DNA of 64,000 nucleotides from Trifolium pratense (Eukaryota > Streptophyta > Magnoliopsida > Fabales > Fabaceae): the NCBI RefSeq assembly GCF_020283565.1, contig NC_060062.1, positions 3,385,322-3,449,321 on the forward strand, read 5' to 3'. This document shows, in pieces, positions 24,353-37,261 of the stretch. The notes beneath the pieces were generated by a model, which made no database searches, was not told where the DNA came from, and saw only the letters and a list, made by a program, of their open reading frames with translations. How positions within the stretch are numbered: position 1 is the first letter of the stretch; every line of letters begins with the position of its first letter. Made by a program: the position numbers and the translations under genes.

Positions 24353-25709
24353 GAACAAACAATTTCTTTGGGTTGATTTTTTGAGATGCTTTCCTTGCGA
24401 GTTTGATAGGTTGAATTTGCTGTTCGAAAGAAAAAAGATAGATTGAAGTTCATTGTAGTACAATATAAATACTTTTACAATGTATTTTTTTGTTTGTACC
24501 AAATTTTTACATAGTGTTGCCTCAATTGTGCTAGTAGATTTCAGCAACTGTATGAATGAGTATTTAGAAATATATACATGAGAAAATGCAGCAAACGATA
24601 TTGGTCAATGAAATGAATGCAATTAGTCATTTTCCACGTTTTAGATGCTAGGGACTCATGTTCATCATCCTACAAATATAATTCTATATTTCCCACTTGA
24701 AATTATGAAGACACAATTAGTACTTTTGAAATATATTCTAAATTTACGACACATTATCACTCTAATACAGCGATAATTCAGAACAAATTATTATTCTTCA
24801 ACATATCTATCATTTTTCAAAATCAATGCGAGTGTTCCTAGCACTACTCTTGTGTTGTATTGCGTTATATATATGTTTCACTTTTTCAATTTTATAATAC
24901 CCAAGTTATCTTGTTCAAAAAAAAAATACCCATGTTATTTAAACTTAATTGAATTTTAGTGTCAATAACCATTATGTATTTATTTTTTTACGCAATTATG
25001 TGTTTTTTTAATTTAAATTTTAAAAAGAATTTATTATTAAAGACAAATTTTTACATAATACATACAAGGTAGAGCAATCACAATTGCCTTGTACAGTTCA
25101 ATTGTTAGCAGCAGTGGCCTTGATATGCAAGGATCTGCATTTGAAGTTCTCTTTAACTATGATGTAAATTTAAATTAAAAGAAAAAAGTGTTATTGTGGG
25201 TGCAATTGTCCCACAAAAAAATATCCGGTCAAATTTAGCAGTTATGAACACTTAACCATCGACGTAAAATTTGATCAATAATTATTCTTTCAAAAATTGA
25301 ACTCAGATTTTTTTCCAATGATTTGTTCTAAGAAGAGTTTATTTAAAACAACAATTCCTTTTATATAATGGTATATAGAGGTTCCTTTTTTTTACAATGA
25401 AACTAAAAATCGAACTCAGAACCCCATGCATACTATTCAAACTCTTCACCACTAGATCAAACATAGTGGCTTATATAGAAGTTCCTTTATATAATGGCAT
25501 AGAGGTATAGATAATATTTCATTTGATCCAAAATAACTACCTCAAATTAATATTGTTTGCATCACAGTCATGATTTTTTGTGAAACGAATATGAACTAAA
25601 ATATTCTTACCCTCACATCTTTTCAGTTGTCTAATTAAAAACCCATAACATAAATGTCGAAAATACTGCAGACCGAGGAATGTGAACCCCTTATACTTTT
25701 TGTAACACC
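24353..25709. other. Intergenic sequence between convergent enolase and adenylate kinase genes
   Basis: 3' flanks of two genes transcribed toward each other. AT-rich. A SINE-like stretch at about 25390-25475 contains, on the minus strand, a B-box-like GAGTTCGATTTTTAG. No gene seen. Confidence 0.5.
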
Positions 25710-26659
<950 letters not shown>

Positions 26660-26710
26660 GACTACAATACACTTTCCAGTGAAGATATTGAACAAACTCT
26701 CGAGGATTGC

Positions 26711-27896
26711 TGCATTATAAAGTAATTAGTTCAATTTCAGACACAAACAAATCTTTCAAAAGTATTAATCATTGTAAAAAACAACTTGAAGAAACACGGT
26801 TATATAGAGAAGAAAAGTACAATCAACATCAACTTGAAGTACTCATGAGTAGTGCTATAGTATTTAATTTAGATCTCCAACATATATATAAAAAAAATTA
26901 TAAAAAAAAATAAAAAACAACTAAGATGATACAAGAGCTATGATAATCATAATAAAAAGAAGCTCACATCTGTCATCTGAAGACAACGGTGCGTATCAAA
27001 TTTAAGAACTTTATGTGTTAAAATAAAAAAGCCTGCTAAACTACCATGTTTATATATATGAAGTCATAGCTTCAACCCGAACATATACATTCTCCACCTT
27101 ATTCAAGTAGAGAATCATTGTATATTTAACAAAATTTCCCTGACACTTTAGATTAGCACATACTAGATAACATTGCATATTTAACAAGATTTCCCTGACA
27201 CTTTAGATTAGCACATACTAAATAACATTGCATACCAAATTGCAGCAGAGAAGACATAGAAGATGAAACAAAAATCATGTTCAGGTAAAAGGTTTCACAA
27301 ACAAAGAAACAAAACATGCTACCAAGAAAATCTTGTTCCATAGGTGAATTGTTTGTCACATAGGATCTAATATTCTTCTTCTTCTCGCTCTCTATTAAAA
27401 CAAAAAGTTTAACTAGTGCAACCATACTGTAATTAACCATCGGTGTATCATCAAGAAAGCTGCCTATAAGTTTATGAAGACAATGTAACAAGCTTATGAA
27501 ATTGCAATGAGCAATATAATTTAATGGGCATATCAATATTTTTTTATAATTATTATGAATTATTAAGAATCACTACAGCATGAAATTAACTATTGCTGAA
27601 ATGATCAAACACGATGAAACAATCATGCTAGCTCACAATTAAAACACATAAACTCGAAAATTAACACTTCAAAGAGACCCAGAAGTTATTTCTGCATAGC
27701 CTAGTTACACAAGATAACGTAAAATTGGAAGAAATTGAAATCTATGGTTGGGTAATTTTATCAAACAGCTGGTGCTCAAAACGTGGAAAATAAGTTGTAT
27801 ACTAAGCAGAAGCTCCTTTGATTATGATTCTAACATGCATCTAAAATACGGAGACCCAGAACTCGAATTTGAAAGAGAACTGACTGACAAATACCT
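26711..27896 (-). other. Probable 5'-UTR intron of the AK6 gene
   Basis: On the minus strand a donor TTCAGAG/GTATTTGTC lies at about 27896 and an acceptor ATGCAG at about 26711, upstream of the AK6 start. The inferred leader exon is about 27897-27985. Inside the intron a 57-bp unit is duplicated in tandem (about 27119-27175 and 27176-27232). Inferred from splice signals only. Confidence 0.45.
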
Positions 27897-27999
27897 CTGA
27901 ACTGGAACTCGAATTGCGACGGAGAAAGATAAACGATTGGCGACACTTTTGAGACTTGAGAAGTGGTTGAACGATCTTAACGTTCGGTTTTTGTAACAT

Positions 28000-28530
28000 A
28001 TATGTAGTTTGTTCTACATGAGATTTAATCTGGATCGTCTAATTTATAATTAATGGATAAGATTTAAAACATTGTAAAAATTGTGTGAAAAATTACTGTA
28101 ACAAATCTAAATTTGTACTCTCTTCGTACCAAATTATAAATCACTTCTCAATACCAAATTATAAGTTAAAGTTACCAATCCAATTTATATTTTTTATGAT
28201 AGTTTTGATGAGTTATTATAATTGTTTTAATGATAGGAAAAATTATTTCTTTTAAAAAATATTCATTTATCTATAAGTTTAATTAGCTAATGTACCGGTA
28301 CATTAGAAATCATCACATGTACTATAGAATTTTTCATAAAAGTTAGGAAGGTAGAATACAAAATCGTGGCATGAATATCTTTTTTAACGGCTACTTACAA
28401 TGTCATGTCATTTAGTTCACGGTTGTGTATGAATTATTGATCTTTTTACAATTAAAATGTGCACAATTTTAAAGCTCACGCACTTAAAGAAAAATTAATT
28501 TTTTTTCTTTTTCTTAAAAAATTAATATAT
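28000..28530. other. AT-rich intergenic sequence upstream of AK6
   Basis: No gene seen. One MITE-like end (CTCTCTTCGTACCAAATTAT) lies near 28118 without a convincing partner. Confidence 0.45.
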
Positions 28531-28544
28531 TCACAAAGTCCAAC

Positions 28545-28755
28545 CCGTCTAGCCAGATGGCGGCACGCGCAATGTGTGTGATATTTGACAAGGAGTGTGT
28601 GGTCACCCATTTACAAAACTGAGTACTCCTTGGGACACACCCCAAGATGACACTTTTCTATATATAAACACTTCTAAGAGGTGTGTTCCCTCCAATGTGG
28701 GACTTAGAAAAGCTTTTTTCAATTCACGCTTCTCTTAGTTCATAACTTATGTTTA
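28545..28755 (-). mobile_element. TRIM-like LTR fragment
   Basis: On the minus strand the segment reads GTTATGAACTAAGAG, then AAGTCCCACATTGGAGG, then a TATATATAG box. This fits the layout of short LTRs of terminal-repeat retrotransposons in miniature, which often have CCCACATTGG near their start. Further on it reads GAGTACT and, after a gap, AATGGGTGACC, words also found in 5S rRNA genes. No second LTR or primer-binding site is seen. Confidence 0.4.
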
Positions 28756-29009
28756 TTTCTAGACCAAGTTTCTTCCTTCATTTTCAACTAACATATTTGT
28801 CGTTGATTTATGGAATCTCTTTGAGTGTATTAGGTAGAGGGAAAAAAGAAGGGAGAAGTTAGAGAGAGATAACACTTCTCTAATCTCTTGCTTGTTTGTG
28901 GTGAAAAAGAAGAAAGAAATATTTACAACCTATGAAATCCATGCTTTTTTAGAATTAAACATCGTATAAATATAAGTAAAAGTATAGACTTGTTCATTCG
29001 TAAGAGAAA

Positions 29010-29175
29010 TTTGAAAGGTGCAATACTTATGTGGCAGAACTTTGGGGTGTTTTAGAAGAGTTGTATTTGGCGTGGGAGTGTAGCTACAGGAAAGTGGAGC
29101 TTCAAGTGGATTACAAAGTGGTTGTAACTATGCCACGGTGTGAAAATGCTCTTGCCAATTTGGGTGGGATGTGAG
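29010..29175 (+). pseudogene. LINE RNase H fragment
   Basis: The plus-strand translation contains AELWGVLEELYLAWE and KVELQVDYKVVV, which match the central helix/strand region of the RNase H domain at the end of plant LINE polyproteins. It is about 50 residues long, without the start or end of the domain. The sequence that follows begins with CAGTGTCGTATCTGAGG, resembling a hAT-type terminus. Confidence 0.6.
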
Positions 29176-29182
29176 TATACGC

Positions 29183-29895
29183 CGGGCAGTGTCGTATCTG
29201 AGGGGGCGAGAAGTGCGACGCCCCTAGGCCCCCAAATATTAGGGCTCCCAAATTTTTTTAGGGATTATTATATATGTCAATAATCTAAAATAAATAAATA
29301 TTAAAATTCTTGTGAAAATTTAAAATAATATGTCTAAATATCTTGTTAATATTTTAAATTTAAATATATGTTACAATTATATTTACGATAATAAATTGTT
29401 AGAAGTTACTGTATTGTTTATATTTTTGTTTTGAGTGTATAAAAAAAAATTTTTGTTTAGAATCTTTTAAGATTTGCTTCTTTTATAAATATATATGATT
29501 TAGAAATATATATATTTAAATTATAAAAAGTATGAGAGTATTCTTCATATAATTGCCTCTCGCATCAACAATGAAGTTTTTTTTGTCAAACTGTCTCTCG
29601 TATTACTAGTAGGTATGCAAATTTCTCTTATTTTTCTTTTTTGTATGTGTTTTGTATGAGTATTTTGATATTAAATGAAAAATCCAATGTTTATTAATAA
29701 TTCAATTTTTTTATACTATTTAATAGTTAGGTTCAAATTTTGATATTAAATAAAAAATTTAATGTGTTTTCTTTATTATTAACTGATGTTTTGGAAGTGA
29801 CTACCCCACATTTGATTGTTGTTTAGTTATTTTTTTAGGGGCATCGACCCCTCTTATTGCGAAACAAAATAAAAAATATGCCTACGGCCTAGTTT
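29183..29895. mobile_element. Possible hAT-type element remnant
   Basis: Starts with CAGTGTCGTATCTGAGGGGG and a GC-rich 'gcccctaggcccccaaat' stretch, followed by an AT-rich interior. It ends near 'gcatcgacccctctta...cctacggcctag'. The ends resemble non-autonomous hAT elements, but the inverted match is weak and no target duplication was found. Confidence 0.3.
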
Positions 29896-31560
29896 TTTTT
29901 TTTTTTAATACATGCATGATTTTATCTACTAAAATTTAACTACCATTTTATAACAAAAAAAAAATTGACTACTATTTAAAAGAAAAATTGACAGGGCAAT
30001 CATGCCTTATTTTCTAAAATGTTTTCTATAAGACCGGTGCCTATATTTTCTATAAAAAATTGACAGAGCAATCAAAAAAGCTCCAAAAAAGTGCCTACAT
30101 CTTCCATGCATAATTGACTGTGTATGTAAAGAAGTTTTACACTATAATCAATACAGGTTATAAAAAAAAAAACACTATAATCAATACAAATTAAATTCAA
30201 ATATCTTTTTTTGTCAAAAAAATAATCATTATTAATATTAAAAAAATTCCTTTTTAACAATCAAATTTATTTTATTGTTTTTGCTAAAAAAAAAATGTTA
30301 AATTCAACACTAGTGTCTACTAAATATTTCATAAAAGGCAATTTCTACCAAATATACCACAAATTACGATTTACTTGAGATTTTAAAAAAAAAATCTCAA
30401 CTATGATTTTGTATATTTTTATGTTTGAAAAAGAAAAATATAAACAAAAAACCCCAACTGTAGTAACTAGTAAGTTTTTTTCCCTACCACCTCTCTCTCT
30501 CTCTCTTCACGTTCCCCATTGTGACTGTGCAACATGGCGGTTCCGGCGGTGTAGGTCTGTTCTTCATCCTCGTCCCCTATTATTGTATTATTTTATTTTT
30601 TAATCTATTATTGTTTTTTTCTTTTAAATTAGTCACAAAAGTTAGTGTAAGCACAATTTAGCAAATAGTGTAGGAGTCTGAGTTTGAACCACGATTCTCA
30701 CTTTTCTCCGCTTAGGTTGTGTTTGGCAAACCTTATTTTTAGCGTCTACTCTCTTCTTCAAAAGGTAGGCCAAACATATCTTGCGAAAGCGCTAAAAGTC
30801 AAAAGTTGCTTACCTTATTTTTAGCCTCTCCTCTCTTTTTCAAAAGGTAGGCCAAACATATCTTACTCTCTTTTATATCAATAAATTTTAAACAAAAGTA
30901 GGTTTAAACTATGCGTTCATATGAGATGGCGCACGTCAACCTGAGTTTGATTCTTACCTTGAGCATGGAGCGTTAAAATTCTTATGGATAAGTTGCGATC
31001 TATTTATGTCTCATAAGGCTCGAAAATTGTCCCTACAATTGGGCGTGAAAGATATAAGTACCGGTCTTGGAATCTCATGCAACACTTTTTTCATTAATCT
31101 TATTATTACCCCTGCTTTGATTTTTTTAATTCTTTTGGTTTTTTTTTTTAATTCTGAATTCTTTTTGTTTTTCTTATAGTAATTTACTAATTTAGTGGAA
31201 AAAAATACGTTGTGTATTTTTTGCATTACTTATTTAATGGAGCTTAATTTGTGAATTATATTTTATACGATTGAGAAAAGATGGTTATTTTTTTTATAAC
31301 AAATATTATAGAGAATTTTCACAATAATATTTACACTTTATTTTATATTTTAAGGTTGATTTTATTTGTTCGTTATTGTTGTTGTTGACTTGATTACATG
31401 TTGATTTGCTCAAAATAAATAACTCATTGGTTTGCTCTTTGTTGCTGTTAAAAAACTTATGAAGCGTCAAGCGTGGACAAAGACACGGACACTAGACACC
31501 AAACACCACACATAGACTAATAATTTGAGTATATAACATAATCCAATGTATTGATAAGCA
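29896..31560. other. AT-rich intergenic sequence with small repeats
   Basis: No gene. It contains a direct duplication at about 30733-30785 and 30812-30865 (both with AAAAGGTAGGCCAAACATAT), and a SINE-like copy at 30922-31045 described separately. The CT-rich block near 30495 is low-complexity. Confidence 0.5.
30922..31045 (+). repeat. SINE-like repeat, copy b
   Basis: It contains GATGGCGCACGTCAACC, GAGTTTGATTCTTACCTTG and AGCATGG, then a stretch with 'tctcataaggctcg'. The order matches the copy at 37850-38027. The degenerate B-box suggests an old insertion. Confidence 0.4.
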
Positions 31561-31564
31561 TCAG

Positions 31565-31679
31565 TGTTAGAAGTCCCACATTGGCTAGAGATATGGCATG
31601 GATAGCCTTTATAAGCGTAGTGCAAACCTCAACTTTCAAGCTAGCTTTTGTGGTTGAGTATAGGCCTCACAAATTCTAA
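31565..31679 (+). mobile_element. Solo LTR of a TRIM retrotransposon
   Basis: Begins TGTTAGAAGTCCCACATTGG and continues through 'gctagagatatgg', 'cctttataagcgtagtgcaa', 'cctcaacttt' and 'cttttgtggttga' to 'cacaaattctaa'. It matches, piece by piece, the LTR at 49078-49199 on the other strand. No primer-binding site follows, so it is a solo LTR. It lies about 260 bp upstream of the MCTP coding sequence and could be in its promoter. Confidence 0.65.
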
Positions 31680-31943
31680 TAGTCAGTGTCATGTCGGTGT
31701 TGGATTAACACATATCCAACATTGGGACACACCTAATCCGATGAATGTTTGTGCTTCATATTGAAGAACTGTCTTGTGGAACATCATATTCAAGTTTTTA
31801 TCACCAATGTCATCTTATTTTAGTCCAAGTTTTTATCATAAGATTAACACATGTCATCTTATGATTGTTGATGGCTTTTGGGATGGATTTAATTTTAATA
31901 TCTCCTTTTGTTATATTTGCAGCTACTAGTACTACTACCAAAC

Positions 31944-34268
31944 ATGGCAATTGAAAAAGTGGATTTCAATTTGAAGGCCATTTCTCCAAGCATTAGAGCC
32001 ACTAAAAGTCCAGACAATGGGGGAATCATAACTCAGACCGACCTTATCGAAATCAATTTGTTCTTATTTGTAAAAATTGTTGGAGCCAGAAATTTAGGTG
32101 CACATAATGGTCATCACAATTTTGATCCTTATGTGGAGGTGAAAGCTGGGAGTTTTCAAGGGAGAACGTTGTGCTTCTGGCGTAACTTGAATCCAGAATG
32201 GAACCAAGTTTTCGCTCTTGACAATGATCATATTCAAACCGAAGAGATAACAACCGTTGAGATTCTTCTAAAGGATAATGTTCGTAAGTACGATGAATAT
32301 ATGGGTAAGATTTCATTGAATATTTCTGATATTTCTACAAGGTTTCCAAGTGATAGTGAACTTGCACCACAATGGTGTGTACTTGAGGATCAAAGAGGGA
32401 GACGATTTAGGGGCGCGCTTATGATGTCTTGTTGGATAGGAACTCAAGGCGATGAATCGTTTCATGAAGCTTTGCATTTACAATTAGATAATGTATCAAT
32501 TGGTCCTCACAATGTTGTGAATACTTGCTCAAGGATATATATTATGCCTAGGATTTGGTGTCTTAGACTTAATTTGGTTCAAATCGAGGGACTTAGAGTT
32601 AAAGCCGATGACCCGTCTATAAGTTCTGATATTTTCATCCATGTTAGTTTAGGGATTTCGACTTTCACTAGCAAGTTGGTGAAAAACAACAATGGAAACC
32701 CAACTTGGGATGAAAAAGATGTTTTATTTGCCGTGGCCGAACCATTTAATCAGATATTGGTTTTGAGTGTGGAGCAAGGAACATATACAAGGCATAAGTG
32801 CTTAGGTAGATGTGAATTTCCTGTTAAGAATGCAAATATGATAAGTGATGGTTCCGCTCCGCCTACTAAAACGGTTGATGTTATACAAAATCAAGGATTT
32901 GTCAGTAAGCTTAGTATGATGATCTGTTTGGACGGAGGGTATCATATGTTTGACGAAGATCCGCAATACTGCAGTGATAGGAATCCAACATGCCCTGACT
33001 TTTGGAGACCAAAAATTGGATCTTTCGAGATGGGGATATTGAAAGCTACAGGGCTTCCGGCAATGAAACCACAAGGTCGTACCGATGCCTATTGTGTGGC
33101 TAAATATGGCTCGAAATGGATTCGGTCAAGAACCGTTGTTAATAGTCTTTCTCCAAAGTGGAATGAACTATACTCTTGGGATGTCTATGATCATTGCACA
33201 TTTATCACAATTTCTGTGTTTGATAATAGTCAACTACATGAAGGAAATATAGATTTAGGTGCAATGGATACAAGGATAGGGAAAGTGAGAATCTCTCTAC
33301 AAGAAATGAAAACCAATCAAATTTACAGATATTCTTATCCTCTTGTCGAACTTCAACCTTCCGGGCTAAAGAAAATGGGGGAACTTGAATTGGCTTTCAA
33401 GTTTACTTGTCCTACGATGCTTAGTGTGTGGAAACCGTCGTTTGATGTGTTTATAATGTACACAATGCCGATACTTCCTTCACAACATTTCTCCCATCCG
33501 CTGTCTCCAGCTCAGTTCTATAGATTAAGGAAACAAATTATCACGCTTGTGTCGTTAAATATGAGCAAAGCTGAACCACCATTGAGAAGAGAGGTTATTG
33601 ATTATATGCTAGATTCGCGTGAAAAACAGTGGAGCGTGAGAAGATGGAGAGCTGATTTGGAAAGGATTGGCGTCTTTGTACGTTGGTTGATTGTTATTTA
33701 CACTCAATTCGACGAGATATGCAAGTGGAAAGATATGTATAAAACAATAATAGTTATCTTGGTTTTGGGATATATGTGGTGGAACCCTCAAAGTTTGTTG
33801 CCGGTAATGTTTGCATGTCTTATCATTCATGTGTTAGTGCAGTTTCGAAACAAGCCAAAAACACTATCTCATGTAGATTTGCAATTGTCTCATGTTCATA
33901 CAACAAGTATAGATGAATTGGAAGAAGAGTTTGATCCAATACCGTCAAAATTCGAAGACATCATTTTGAGGCATAGATATGATCGATTAAGAGTTGCTGC
34001 TGGGCAACACGTAACGTGGATGGGTGAGTTAGCCACAAGAATAGAGAGACTGCAGTCTCTTTTGAATTGGCATGATTCAATATCTACCCCGTTAGTTATG
34101 ATTATGTGTCTGATAACCGGCTTTTTGACTTCTGTCGTTCCGTTCAAGTGGCTTCTATGCTGTTGGTTGCTATATTTGTTAAGGGGCCCGAAGTTTCGTG
34201 GGCCCTTTCCTCTATTTTATGAAAATTGGCTTAGAAGGATGCCTTCAAAATTAGACAGCATGATATGA
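31944..34268 (+). CDS. Multiple C2 domain and transmembrane region protein (MCTP/FTIP-QUIRKY type, 774 aa)
   Basis: ER or plasma-membrane-contact protein family involved in plasmodesmal tethering and trafficking. The coding sequence is intronless, as usual for the family. The ATG at 31944 (MAIEKVDFNL) fits the family N-terminus; a splice acceptor (TTTGCAG) at 31916-31922 suggests a 5'-UTR intron. Three C2 domains are visible: about residues 35-165 (FLFVKIVGARNLG, FDPYVEVKAG, NPEWNQVFA), about 205-330 (NPTWDEKDVLFAVAEP) and about 365-500 (TDAYCVAKYGSKWIRSRTVV). The C-terminal PRT_C-type region holds the signature DSREKQWSVRRWRADLERI and membrane segments at about 613-650 and 710-745. Length is normal. 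The first C2 loop reads AHNGHHNFDPY, lacking one of the usual calcium-ligand aspartates, so C2A may bind Ca2+ weakly. Confidence 0.9.
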   Translation: MAIEKVDFNLKAISPSIRATKSPDNGGIITQTDLIEINLFLFVKIVGARNLGAHNGHHNFDPYVEVKAGSFQGRTLCFWRNLNPEWNQVFALDNDHIQTEEITTVEILLKDNVRKYDEYMGKISLNISDISTRFPSDSELAPQWCVLEDQRGRRFRGALMMSCWIGTQGDESFHEALHLQLDNVSIGPHNVVNTCSRIYIMPRIWCLRLNLVQIEGLRVKADDPSISSDIFIHVSLGISTFTSKLVKNNNGNPTWDEKDVLFAVAEPFNQILVLSVEQGTYTRHKCLGRCEFPVKNANMISDGSAPPTKTVDVIQNQGFVSKLSMMICLDGGYHMFDEDPQYCSDRNPTCPDFWRPKIGSFEMGILKATGLPAMKPQGRTDAYCVAKYGSKWIRSRTVVNSLSPKWNELYSWDVYDHCTFITISVFDNSQLHEGNIDLGAMDTRIGKVRISLQEMKTNQIYRYSYPLVELQPSGLKKMGELELAFKFTCPTMLSVWKPSFDVFIMYTMPILPSQHFSHPLSPAQFYRLRKQIITLVSLNMSKAEPPLRREVIDYMLDSREKQWSVRRWRADLERIGVFVRWLIVIYTQFDEICKWKDMYKTIIVILVLGYMWWNPQSLLPVMFACLIIHVLVQFRNKPKTLSHVDLQLSHVHTTSIDELEEEFDPIPSKFEDIILRHRYDRLRVAAGQHVTWMGELATRIERLQSLLNWHDSISTPLVMIMCLITGFLTSVVPFKWLLCCWLLYLLRGPKFRGPFPLFYENWLRRMPSKLDSMI

Positions 34269-34722
34269 AAGTGCAACTATGTAGTTCTTTTTTATTAGGA
34301 CTTAGAAAATTAGGAACAAGTTAACACTGATGTACATGCAATTTGCATGGTTATTTGTTTTAAGTGATTACATTGCAAATTCAAGGTTAATTTTATTAAT
34401 TACTCTATCAAGATTACACTAACTAGTGTTGATGTATAAGTACAATTTATGTATCCCTTCATTTTAGAATAAATGAAACCTTCAGCTCTTATTTTAAGCA
34501 CTTTTACAGATGAATGGAACATGGAATTTTGATTCAAAAAAATAAATAATGCAGCACTGCACTTATGACTTATATAAGCTGAAGCTGATACAGCTTCACA
34601 TGACCTCACTATAATATATTCAAAGAATATACAACATAAATCAACAGAAGTTCAAAGAGAAATATGGAATGGATTTAATATACTTTTTTGCTTATATACA
34701 TTAACAAAACACAGGAAAAGAC

Positions 34723-34852
<130 letters not shown>

Positions 34853-34936
34853 GTAAAAACATAGAATTGAATGTTGAAGAAAATATAGTTCTGCTTCTGC
34901 AAAGAAGAAGAAAAGCATGAAAAAATATCACAAAAT

Positions 34937-35007
34937 GCGTTTGCCGGGAGTCGAACCCGGGTCTATTGCTTGGAAGGCAATTATCCTAACCGTTGGACTA
35001 CAAACGC
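34937..35007 (-). tRNA. tRNA-Gly (anticodon TCC)
   Basis: A complete cloverleaf reads on the minus strand, 71 nt, no intron. The acceptor stem is GCGTTTG/CAAACGC, the D stem GTCC/GGAT, the anticodon stem ATTGC/GCAAT with loop CTTCCAA (anticodon TCC), and the T arm CCGGG-TTCGACT-CCCGG. Both internal promoter boxes are intact. It decodes GGA and GGG glycine codons. It should be functional. Confidence 0.96.
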
Positions 35008-35099
35008 TTGCTTGAAAATGTGGTTATTGGTCGGTTTTAATAAATAATAATTTCACATGTACATTTAATACTATTAACAATTTTATTGGAAAAGCCAAA

Positions 35100-35491
35100 G
35101 AATATCTCATCTTGGAGGGTTTCTTTAATAATAAAACACAGGTTCGCAAGCGACAAACCTGTTAGATAAGGCTCTGGAATCCACCAGATTTCCGGAATCC
35201 ACCAGAAGAGTAACTAATCTAGAATCCACTAGACTTCCGGAATCCACCAGAAGGAGTAATTTGGAATCCACCAAACTTGAGAGAAATCTCTGTATTTTTA
35301 TTAAATCAAAAGGTTCCTTCAAGGCTACAATAGTTTAGTTTAAATAGGAGTGAAAAATAAAAATAACAAATTTCCTAAAAGATTGTAAAAGAAAATATCA
35401 AACCTAACTAAATAAAAATAACAAATCTACCTAAAATATAAAAAAACTAAATCTATCTAAAATAATAAATTACTAAAAAAACCCTCCTACA
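35100..35491 (-). mobile_element. LTR-like remnant with short internal repeats
   Basis: On the minus strand the segment starts TGTAGGAGGG and runs through a TATTTAAAC box and 'ttgatttaataaaaa' (polyadenylation-like). It then has five degenerate copies of a GGTGGATTCC unit (plus-strand GGAATCCACC at 35175-35275). This order resembles a retrotransposon LTR. No partner LTR or coding part is seen. Confidence 0.4.
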
Positions 35492-35596
35492 TCACATCTC
35501 ATATATAAAAATGTTTATAATACAAATTAGACATGTCATAATTTAATAAATAATAAATAAAAATCCTAAGATAATTGTTTTTGGCTTGAAATATGT

Positions 35597-35676
35597 ATCC
35601 CTCTGTCTCAAAATATAAGACAAAATATATTTATTTTTGTTGATCAATTTTTACTTATATTTTAGGATGAATGGAC
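35597..35676. mobile_element. Degenerate Stowaway-like MITE
   Basis: Left end TCCCTCTGTCTCAAAATATA and right end, complemented, CCATTCATCCTAAAATATAAG form an imperfect inverted pair around about 30 bp, next to TA dinucleotides. Confidence 0.55.
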
Positions 35677-37261
35677 TATATAATTAGACATGCATAAAAA
35701 AATAATCTTAGATGAATTGAAAATTTTAAGATCCCTAATATTATTCTTATCTAATTATGGACATTATATGGAGGGAGTCTGCTTTTTCAATCCATCTTCA
35801 AAGTCAAAGGCATGTAACTCAACAAACATGATAGCTTCTCCAAATGCCAAAAGCTGTGGAACTTTTTCATTGTTAATCTAACCATGAATATAAACAAATA
35901 GTAATCTAATTTGAAAATTCTAACCAATTTAGTTCTTTTTTCGAGTGTAAGTTACCCTATTTTAAATTGATTTTACATGGTAAAATGTAGCCACCCAATT
36001 ATTTAAAATGGATCATTAGTCATTTTGGTCTATAAATATTGAGCACTATTATTATTATATTTTTTTAAAATATATTAAAATTACAAACACTATTATTTAT
36101 TCGTCCTTCTTTTTACACCATAATTAGGAGTAGTACCTCATTAATATTATTTATTTATTTTGTTAGATAATTTAGTGGTTAGAATTTCACCTTAAAAATA
36201 AATAAACTGAATATTTTAAATTCAAACCAATACTCTTATATATAAAATGCGACATTCATACCAATTGAAGTAAGTTCATTGGTAATCCATTTACTACTTA
36301 TTTAGATGTAGAAATAAACAAAGACAAATGCATGGAAATGACAATTGAAGTGTCTACCAACGGTGCTCACTCAACCAAATAAAAAAAGAACGTTGCAAAT
36401 TGCAGCAAAATCGTTTTGGAAAAATCAAAAAACCCTTTGATTGAGTGATGAGTCTCCCCACCTATTGCATTCCACTTGCACTTCCACATCAATCATACAA
36501 AATGTTCCTTGTCCTTTATTAAACGACAAATTTCACATGAAAAATATCATTTACTAAACGACAAAGTTTTATACCATAAAATAAAATAAAAATCAAATAT
36601 ATTTGGAACTCGGAGGTGGTCTTCTCTTTAGGTTTCATATTCTAATACAAATTTCTGTGTTAGATTATTTATACAGAGAGTTTTGCTCTGACTTCTATTA
36701 AGATTCGTGGACAGTAGAATCAATGCCCAAATTAACTGACATCAGGCTTAAGTGGTTAACAAACTCCCATAAGACGGATTTTTTGGGAGAATCCGAGTTC
36801 GATTCTTGAGAACATTTCTTGGCCCGACTTTTCTATCCTCACGGCGGAACTCTTGATTAATATATATATATATATCAGTGCCCAAATCAGTTGATTGTTA
36901 AGCGAATAACTAGTTTTAATAACAGTAAATTCAAATATACTACTCGAGAGGTTATGGTAAGAGTGTCTCTTTCCGCTTAACCAACGGTCCTGCTTAAGAA
37001 ATATGTCCTGTGAATATAATCAATTGTGTTAAATCCCTCGATGGAGAACTATGTACCTCATCATGGTCCTGTCCGACTTGAGGATTAATCTTTACGATTG
37101 CGACAAATAAAATAAAAATAAAAGTATTAATATCTCACTCTATGGTCCATAATTACAACATCACAATTCACACACACTCTTATTCTGAACCACAGACACA
37201 CATAACTGAAACAGAATAACACAAACACATACACATTCACAGAGACAAGACAATTTGTACG
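35677..37261. other. Intergenic and promoter region of the AGPase gene
   Basis: AT-rich with no other gene. SINE-like stretches lie at about 36735-36850 (with GAGTTCGATTC) and about 36890-37090. The last 120 bp before the ATG are rich in CA and 'acacac', as in a plant leader. Confidence 0.5.

Noticed and set aside
35175..35280. Short spaced repeats (GGAATCCACC) considered as a CRISPR-like array
   Set aside because: Units are degenerate, spacing is irregular and the context is a plant LTR-like remnant.
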